Of a stretch of DNA of 64,000 nt, positions 59,211-64,000 are shown one piece after another. The notes beneath the pieces were generated by a model, which saw only the letters and a program-made list of their open reading frames with translations, had not been told where the DNA came from and ran no database searches. A program made the position numbers and the translations under genes. The DNA is taken from NCBI RefSeq assembly GCF_016865585.1, contig NZ_JAESND010000002.1, positions 186,001 through 250,000 on the forward strand, written 5' to 3'. Every line of letters begins with the position of its first letter. Within the stretch, counting starts at the first letter, position 1. Source of the DNA: Jeongeupia naejangsanensis (GTDB taxonomy: Bacteria > Pseudomonadota > Gammaproteobacteria > Burkholderiales > Chitinibacteraceae).

Positions 59211-59808
59211 CGACGTCCTTGGGGGGCGTGAACTGGAACAATGAGGCGGATTGCTTCGGGTTCTGCGTCAGGCCACTGAACGAGACCCGGGTGGTCTGGC
59301 CAAAATGGTCCTGCAGCTCCATTGCGACGACTTGCGCACTCTTCAGGCCGAGGCGGATGCTGTCGAAGGTGGATTCCTTGCTCTTCGGCACGGCCTCGAC
59401 CCAGGAAAGACCGTCGCGGTTGGCGAGGTTCCTGAGCGTGTAGGTCTTGTCGAGCGCATTGTCGCCGGCAAGCAGGGCTGCCGGGCTGCTTTCAAGCGCG
59501 GCCGAGAGCTGTTTCGACGTCGCTTGGCGCAGGTCGGGGTCGTAAAGCCAGACGCGCTTGCCGTCCCCCACAATCAGCTGTTCGTAGGGCTTGAGATAGC
59601 TCCAGCGGAACTTGCCAGGCCGCTGGATGGCAAAGGTGCCGCTGCTGATTTGCACCGGAGTGCCGGGTTTGCCGGAGACGGTCTGGCTGAACTGCCCCTG
59701 TACGCCTGTAGTCGACGACAGGAAGCGCTTCAGGTCGCTTACCCCGTCAGCATGGGCCAGCGATGCTGTTACGAATACCAAGGCGGGAAGCCAGCGGAAT
59801 GTACTCAT
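59194..59808 (-). CDS. lolA: Outer-membrane lipoprotein carrier LolA
   Basis: A 204-residue periplasmic chaperone. The signal peptide ends at about SLAHA, then the half-barrel beta-strands including GVQGQFSQTV, and GKFRWSYLKPYEQLIVGDGKRVWLYDP (shown truncated here) typical of LolA. It carries lipoproteins from LolCDE to LolB. GAGGAAA precedes the ATG at 59808; the longer frame runs through the ompA terminator and was rejected. Confidence 0.92.
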   Translation of the reverse strand: MSTFRWLPALVFVTASLAHADGVSDLKRFLSSTTGVQGQFSQTVSGKPGTPVQISSGTFAIQRPGKFRWSYLKPYEQLIVGDGKRVWLYDPDLRQATSKQLSAALESSPAALLAGDNALDKTYTLRNLANRDGLSWVEAVPKSKESTFDSIRLGLKSAQVVAMELQDHFGQTTRVSFSGLTQNPKQSASLFQFTPPKDVDVVEE

Positions 59809-59836
59809 TGGTGGCGTTTCCTCGGGCTGAGAAATG

Positions 59837-59863
59837 AAAAAGCCCCGCCAGGGGCGGGGCTTT
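59837..59863 (-). terminator. Terminator of the OmpA-family gene
   Basis: An 11-bp stem (AAAGCCCCGCC and its inverse), 3-nt loop and T-run on the minus strand, 16 bp after the stop. Confidence 0.9.
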
Positions 59864-59878
59864 GGAGCGGAACCGGAA

Positions 59879-60562
59879 TTACTTGGTTGCCGGAACAACG
59901 ACTTCCTGCACGCCCTTGACTTCGATCTCGACGCGACGATCCGGAGCCAGGCATTCGATCAGCTGCTTGCGAGCCTTGATCTTGTTGCAAGTATCGCCGG
60001 TCACCGGATCAGCCTTACCACGGCCTTCTGCGGTGAACTTGTCAGCCGGAGCACCCTTCGAAACCAGGTAGTCAACAACCGACTGAGCGCGCTTTTGCGA
60101 CAGTGCGTTGTTGTACTTGTCCGAGCCGATGCGGTCGGTGTAGCCAACCACAACTGCATTGCCTTCCTTCGGATCGAAGTTCACGACGTCTTGGTACAGC
60201 TTGTCCAAGGCGTCCTTGCCAGCCGGCTTCAGCGAAGCCTTGTTGAAGTCGAACAGCACGTCAGCTTGCAGGCTGAAGGTCTTGCTCTTCACGACCGGAG
60301 CCGGAGCCGGAACCGGAGCCGGAGCCTCAACCTTCGGTTGCGGCTTCACGTAGCCATCGCAGCCTTCCACGGTCGCTTGGTCTTTGCTCCACGTGCCAGT
60401 GCGCCAGCATTCGCCGATCGAGTTCTTCACCACGCCTTCGACGTTGGTCGGCGACACGTTGGTGCCGTTGGTGCTGTAAGCGGTGGTAGCGGCGACAGCC
60501 GAGCCCATGCTCAGGGCCGAAACGACAGCAAGGGACATCATGGTTTGCTTGAGCGACAGCAT
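59879..60562 (-). CDS. OmpA-family outer-membrane/peptidoglycan-binding protein
   Basis: A 227-residue exported protein. The signal peptide ends near GSAVA. An N-terminal part of about 60 residues has a Cys pair and a [12 protein letters not shown] stretch, followed by a Pro/Ala linker and a C-terminal OmpA domain (about 100-220) with the peptidoglycan-binding [19 protein letters not shown]. There is no membrane barrel, so it is probably periplasmic or anchored by the short N-terminal part. Codon use (GTT, GCT, CTT) is richer in T/A than neighbours, consistent with high expression. AGGAG precedes the ATG. Confidence 0.87.
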   Translation of the reverse strand: MLSLKQTMMSLAVVSALSMGSAVAATTAYSTNGTNVSPTNVEGVVKNSIGECWRTGTWSKDQATVEGCDGYVKPQPKVEAPAPVPAPAPVVKSKTFSLQADVLFDFNKASLKPAGKDALDKLYQDVVNFDPKEGNAVVVGYTDRIGSDKYNNALSQKRAQSVVDYLVSKGAPADKFTAEGRGKADPVTGDTCNKIKARKQLIECLAPDRRVEIEVKGVQEVVVPATK

Positions 60563-60621
60563 AGTTTTTCTCCTGGTAAATTTGGATATGGTGTTTGAAC
60601 CAACCAAGCTTGTTGTTTCTG

Positions 60622-60649
60622 GATATACCTGACAATAGCCCTGCGTCAA
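60622..60649 (-). promoter_or_regulatory. Sigma-70 promoter candidate of the OmpA-family gene
   Basis: On the minus strand TTGACG (60644-60649) and TATATC (60622-60627) are 16 bases apart, 60-87 bp before the start codon. Confidence 0.6.
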
Positions 60650-60877
60650 GGCATTTATTCTTCCAAAACCCCGGCCATTCTAATGTCGGTCAGACAAAGG
60701 CTGCAAATGAATTGCACGTGAATTTTTGTTGCCGTTGCAACGAAATTGGAGCGTGCCGAGGGTCATGTTACACTGAGCTGGCGTGGTTTTGCGCGATGCT
60801 GAGCAGCATTGGCCATTTCCACACAGTCAAGAAGTTCTCTTTCCTCGCGCTTCAGCGCCCAGCGATTGATCTGGAAG
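60650..60877. other. Shared divergent regulatory region of ompA and gyrA
   Basis: With the promoter to its left this is the 315-bp gap between the OmpA-family gene and gyrA. It holds two convincing sigma-70-type promoters on opposite strands and no gene; the last 100 bases are the gyrA leader. Confidence 0.6.
60746..60774 (+). promoter_or_regulatory. Sigma-70 promoter candidate of gyrA
   Basis: TTGGAG (60746-60751) and TACACT (60769-60774) are separated by 17 bases; the message would start about 95 bp before the gyrA ATG. Confidence 0.55.
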
Positions 60878-63610
60878 ATGTCCGAACAGCCTAGCTTCGC
60901 CAAAGAAACGATTCCCGTCAGCCTAGAAGAGGAGATGCGTCGCTCCTACCTTGATTACGCCATGAGCGTCATCGTGGGACGTGCGCTGCCCGATGTGCGT
61001 GACGGTCTGAAACCCGTGCACCGGCGCATCCTGTTCGCGATGCATGAAAGCAACAACGTGTGGAATCGCGCGTATGTGAAATGCGCACGCGTCATCGGTG
61101 ATGTGTTGGGTAAATACCACCCGCATGGCGACTCGGCAGCCTATGAAGCCCTCGTGCGGATGGCCCAGGACTTCTCGTTGCGCTACACGCTCATTGATGG
61201 TCAGGGCAACTTCGGTTCGATTGACGGTGACAATGCGGCTGCCTACCGGTACACGGAATGCCGGCTGGAAAAAATTGCCAGTGAACTGCTGGCCGATATC
61301 GACAAAGAAACCGTCGATTTCACGCCGAACTACGACGAAAAGGAACTCGAGCCGACAGTCCTGCCGACCCGGATTCCGAACCTGCTGATCAATGGCTCTT
61401 CCGGTATTGCCGTTGGTATGGCGACCAATATCCCGCCGCACAATCTGAATGAAGTGGTCGATGCCGCGCTGGCCCTGCTGGCCAATGCTGAGCTGACCGT
61501 CGACGAACTGATCGACATCATTCCGGCACCGGACTTCCCGACCGCAGGGATCATCTACGGTGTCCATGGCGTGCGCGAAGGCTACCGCACCGGCCGCGGC
61601 CGCGTGGTGATGCGTGCCCGTACGCATTTCGAGGACGTGTCGCGCGACAAGCAGGCGATCATCGTCGACGAGCTGCCGTACCAGGTGAACAAGGCGCGTC
61701 TGCTCGAACGCATCGGCGATCTGGTTCGCGAGAAGTCGCTTGAGGGCATCAGCGAAATCCGTGACGAGTCGGACAAATCCGGCATGCGCGTGGTGATCGA
61801 ACTCAAGCGCGGTGAAGTGCCCGATGTCGTACTGAACAATCTGTACAAGCAAACTCAGCTGCAGGACAGCTTCGGCATCAACATGGTCGCGCTGGTCGAT
61901 GGCCAGCCGCGTCTGCTGAACCTGAAGCAGGTGCTCGAGTGCTTCCTCAAGCACCGTCGTGAAGTCGTCACCCGCCGCACCGTGTTCGAGTTGCGCAAGG
62001 CGCGCGAGCGCGGCCATATCCTCGAAGGCCTTGCGGTGGCCTTGTCGAATGTCGACGAGATCATCGCGCTGATCAAGGCTGCGCCGACGCCGGCTGAAGC
62101 CAAGATCGGCCTGATGAGCCGGACTTGGCGTTCGTCGCTGGTCGAGGAGATGCTCGCCCGTGCCGATGCCACCGCGTCGCGCCCGGATGGTCTGGATGTC
62201 ATCTACGGCCTGGGCGAGGACGGCTATCGCCTGTCCGAAGCGCAGTCGCAGCGCATTCTGGAAATGCAGCTTCAGCGCCTGACCGGTCTGGAGCAGGACA
62301 AGATCGTTGCCGAGTACAAGGACATCATGGAGAAGATCCTCGATCTTCTCGACATCCTGGCGCGTCCGGAACGCGTGACGCAGATCATCGCCGACGAAAT
62401 GAACGAGGTGAAGACGGCCTTTGGCGACGTTCGCAAGTCCGAGATCATCGCCCACGGTGAAGACCTGTGCCTCGAAGACCTGATCACGCCGCAGGACATG
62501 GTCGTCACGCTGACGCATGGCGGTTACATGAAGGCGACGCCGACCGACGAATACCGCGCGCAGAAGCGTGGTGGTCGCGGCAAGCAGGCAGCGGCGACCA
62601 AGGAAGACGATTTCATCGACCAGCTTTTCGTTGCCAATACGCACGATTACATCCTGTGCTTCAGCTCGCGCGGTCGGGTCTACTGGCTCAAGGTGTACAC
62701 GCTGCCGCAGGGCGGCCGTACCAGCCGTGGCAAGCCGATCGTCAACCTGCTGCCGCTGGAAGAGGGTGAAAAGATCAATGCGGTATTGCCGATCAAGGAG
62801 TTCAGCGAAGACAAGTATGTCTTCATGGCGACCGCTGACGGCACGGTGAAGAAGACCCCGCTGACCGATTTCTCCCGCCCGCGTACCGCCGGGATCATCG
62901 CGATCAATCTGGATGAAGGCAATTACCTGATCGGCGTGGCGCTGACGCGTGGTGCCGGTGGACCGGTGCTCGACGATGATGCTGCGCTGGACGACGACGT
63001 CGTGATCGACGACGAAAGCGCGGACGAAGACCAGATCGTTGAAGGCGATCAGGTCATGCTGTTCTCCGATGCAGGCAAGTCGGTGCGTTTCAGCCACAGC
63101 AAGGTGCGACCGATGGGGCGCAACTCCAGAGGCGTGCGCGGCATGAAGCTGGGCGACGACCAGAAGCTGATTTCGCTGCTGGTTGCGAACTCGGACAGCC
63201 AGATGGTGCTGACCGCCAGCGATGGTGGTTACGGCAAGCGGACCCCGGTGGGTGACTTCCGCCTGACTAGCCGCGGTACCCAGGGCGTGATCGCGATGGA
63301 TCTGACCGAGAAGACGGGCCTCAAGCTGGTGGCGGCAAGTCTGGTCGAAGAATCCGACGATGTGATGCTGATCACGACCGGCGGCGTGCTGATCCGGACC
63401 AAGGTGGCGCAGATCCGTGAAACGGGTCGCGCGGCACAGGGCGTCCGGCTGATCAACCTCGACGAAGGCGAACTGCTGTCGGGACTGGAAATCGTCTGCG
63501 AAGCCGATTCGGACGACGAGAGCGAGGTCGAGGGCGCACAAGTGGCCGACGACGCACCGGATGTGGATACAGCCGCTGGTGGCGGCGAAACGGAGTCTGG
63601 CGATGCCTGA
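60878..63610 (+). CDS. gyrA: DNA gyrase subunit A
   Basis: A 910-residue type IIA topoisomerase subunit. The catalytic tyrosine is Y125 in RYTE; the quinolone pocket is [10 protein letters not shown] with serine retained (S86, E. coli S83) and Glu at the E. coli D87 position, a natural variant in many species. The GyrA box is QKRGGRG. The C-terminal beta-pinwheel has an Asp/Glu-rich insert at about 692-724 not seen in the E. coli protein, and the tail is also acidic. It introduces negative supercoils with GyrB. The ATG at 60878 gives the standard N terminus; an earlier ATG at 60809 was rejected. It overlaps the next gene by 8 bp. Confidence 0.97.
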   Translation: MSEQPSFAKETIPVSLEEEMRRSYLDYAMSVIVGRALPDVRDGLKPVHRRILFAMHESNNVWNRAYVKCARVIGDVLGKYHPHGDSAAYEALVRMAQDFSLRYTLIDGQGNFGSIDGDNAAAYRYTECRLEKIASELLADIDKETVDFTPNYDEKELEPTVLPTRIPNLLINGSSGIAVGMATNIPPHNLNEVVDAALALLANAELTVDELIDIIPAPDFPTAGIIYGVHGVREGYRTGRGRVVMRARTHFEDVSRDKQAIIVDELPYQVNKARLLERIGDLVREKSLEGISEIRDESDKSGMRVVIELKRGEVPDVVLNNLYKQTQLQDSFGINMVALVDGQPRLLNLKQVLECFLKHRREVVTRRTVFELRKARERGHILEGLAVALSNVDEIIALIKAAPTPAEAKIGLMSRTWRSSLVEEMLARADATASRPDGLDVIYGLGEDGYRLSEAQSQRILEMQLQRLTGLEQDKIVAEYKDIMEKILDLLDILARPERVTQIIADEMNEVKTAFGDVRKSEIIAHGEDLCLEDLITPQDMVVTLTHGGYMKATPTDEYRAQKRGGRGKQAAATKEDDFIDQLFVANTHDYILCFSSRGRVYWLKVYTLPQGGRTSRGKPIVNLLPLEEGEKINAVLPIKEFSEDKYVFMATADGTVKKTPLTDFSRPRTAGIIAINLDEGNYLIGVALTRGAGGPVLDDDAALDDDVVIDDESADEDQIVEGDQVMLFSDAGKSVRFSHSKVRPMGRNSRGVRGMKLGDDQKLISLLVANSDSQMVLTASDGGYGKRTPVGDFRLTSRGTQGVIAMDLTEKTGLKLVAASLVEESDDVMLITTGGVLIRTKVAQIRETGRAAQGVRLINLDEGELLSGLEIVCEADSDDESEVEGAQVADDAPDVDTAAGGGETESGDA

Positions 63611-64000
63611 TGCAGCGAGAGCGGTACCGGCCTACTTTGCCGAAGTCATGACGTGGTTCGAGGGCTTGCCGCAATGCAGGACCCTTGGTCTCAGACATGT
63701 CGCTTCGGAAGCAGGCAAGGTGACGCTCGAGCTGCCTTTCCAGGATGCGTTGATCGGCAACCCGGAAACCCGCGTAGTCCACGGCGGCGCAGTGACGACG
63801 CTGATCGACACGGCCAGTGGTACATCGTTGTTCACGCTGCTGCCGGCGCCCGAAGTGATCGCCACGCTCGACCTGCGTATCGATTACCTCCGGCCGGCCA
63901 AGCCGGATGCGTCGATTTTCTGTACCGCCGAATGCTACCGGCTGACCGAACATATCGCGTTTACCCGGGCGACGGCGTTTCAGGACGACATCACCAAGCC
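63603..64000 (+). CDS. PaaI-type hotdog thioesterase, cut by the window end
   Basis: From the ATG at 63603 the frame stays open to the last base (132 codons). The translation has the hotdog-fold pattern of PaaI/YbgC-like thioesterases: [16 protein letters not shown] (His-Gly-Gly helix) and [16 protein letters not shown]. It should hydrolyse an acyl- or aryl-CoA. It overlaps gyrA, so it is probably made from the gyrA message. The C terminus lies outside the window. Confidence 0.8.
   Translation, partial: MPDAARAVPAYFAEVMTWFEGLPQCRTLGLRHVASEAGKVTLELPFQDALIGNPETRVVHGGAVTTLIDTASGTSLFTLLPAPEVIATLDLRIDYLRPAKPDASIFCTAECYRLTEHIAFTRATAFQDDITK

Noticed and set aside
61118-61147. Glu instead of Asp at the E. 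coli GyrA-87 position as a resistance mutation
   Set aside because: Glu is the normal residue there in many bacteria, and the key serine is unchanged.
60923-63541. 872-codon open frame opposite gyrA
   Set aside because: Shadow of gyrA, whose catalytic motifs are all intact.

Overview
This is a contiguous piece of a GC-rich Gram-negative chromosome. The protein set (HrpA, ClpB, TypA, RarA, LolA, SerS, GyrA, a type II secretion gene run and an OmpA-like protein with an N-terminal extension) fits a betaproteobacterium. Long shadow reading frames opposite almost every gene show the high-GC codon bias. The secreted polysaccharide lyase with a chitin-binding module and several c-di-GMP genes suggest the order Neisseriales, perhaps Chitinibacteraceae (Jeongeupia-like). 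That placement is an inference from gene content, not from a 16S gene. I see no insertion sequence, prophage, CRISPR array or rRNA gene; coding density is high throughout.

Layout. 1-3.2 kb: the end of a Na+/H+ antiporter-family gene, a coupled pair of membrane and oxidoreductase genes, a GbsR/MarR-type regulator with a large palindrome at its start, and a small lipoprotein. 3.3-9.4 kb: a yej-type peptide ABC transporter whose permeases (yejB, yejE) are separated from the ATPase (yejF) by two genes on the other strand, a DUF2502 protein and a K+/H+ antiporter (cvrA). 9.5-17.7 kb: an Aer-like chemoreceptor, a hydrolase, clpB with a recognisable sigma-32 promoter, the MdtD-type drug exporter, and a membrane diguanylate cyclase. 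18-23.4 kb: a FUSC-family membrane protein, pta and typA. 23.6-31.7 kb: a secreted PL14-like lyase with striking hexanucleotide repeats, ydfG, hslR, a REC-REC-GGDEF protein, an M61 peptidase, and a GGDEF-EAL protein.

31.7-40 kb is the most coherent accessory locus, a 2-aminoethylphosphonate (AEP) uptake and breakdown cluster: binding protein, PhnZ-like HD protein, fused-type ABC transporter, phnW, phnX, an FAD oxidoreductase of the phosphonate-associated kind, and a convergent VOC protein. Three of its intergenic regions carry a CTAGA motif, in two cases as pairs exactly 31 bp apart with matching internal spacing, which points to one regulator that is not encoded here.

40.2-48.2 kb: a cysteine-cluster protein, a histidine acid phosphatase lipoprotein, a Rossmann protein overlapping hrpA, and a membrane PAS sensor. 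48.3-48.5 kb: tRNA-Val and tRNA-Asp. 48.7-55 kb: gspC-gspD-gspE (without gspF-N), then PilZ, START-like and ArnD-like deacetylase genes. 55-60.6 kb: qmcA-nfeD, serS, rarA-lolA and an OmpA-family protein, all on the minus strand. 60.9-64 kb: gyrA with an unusual acidic insert, followed by a thioesterase gene cut by the window end.
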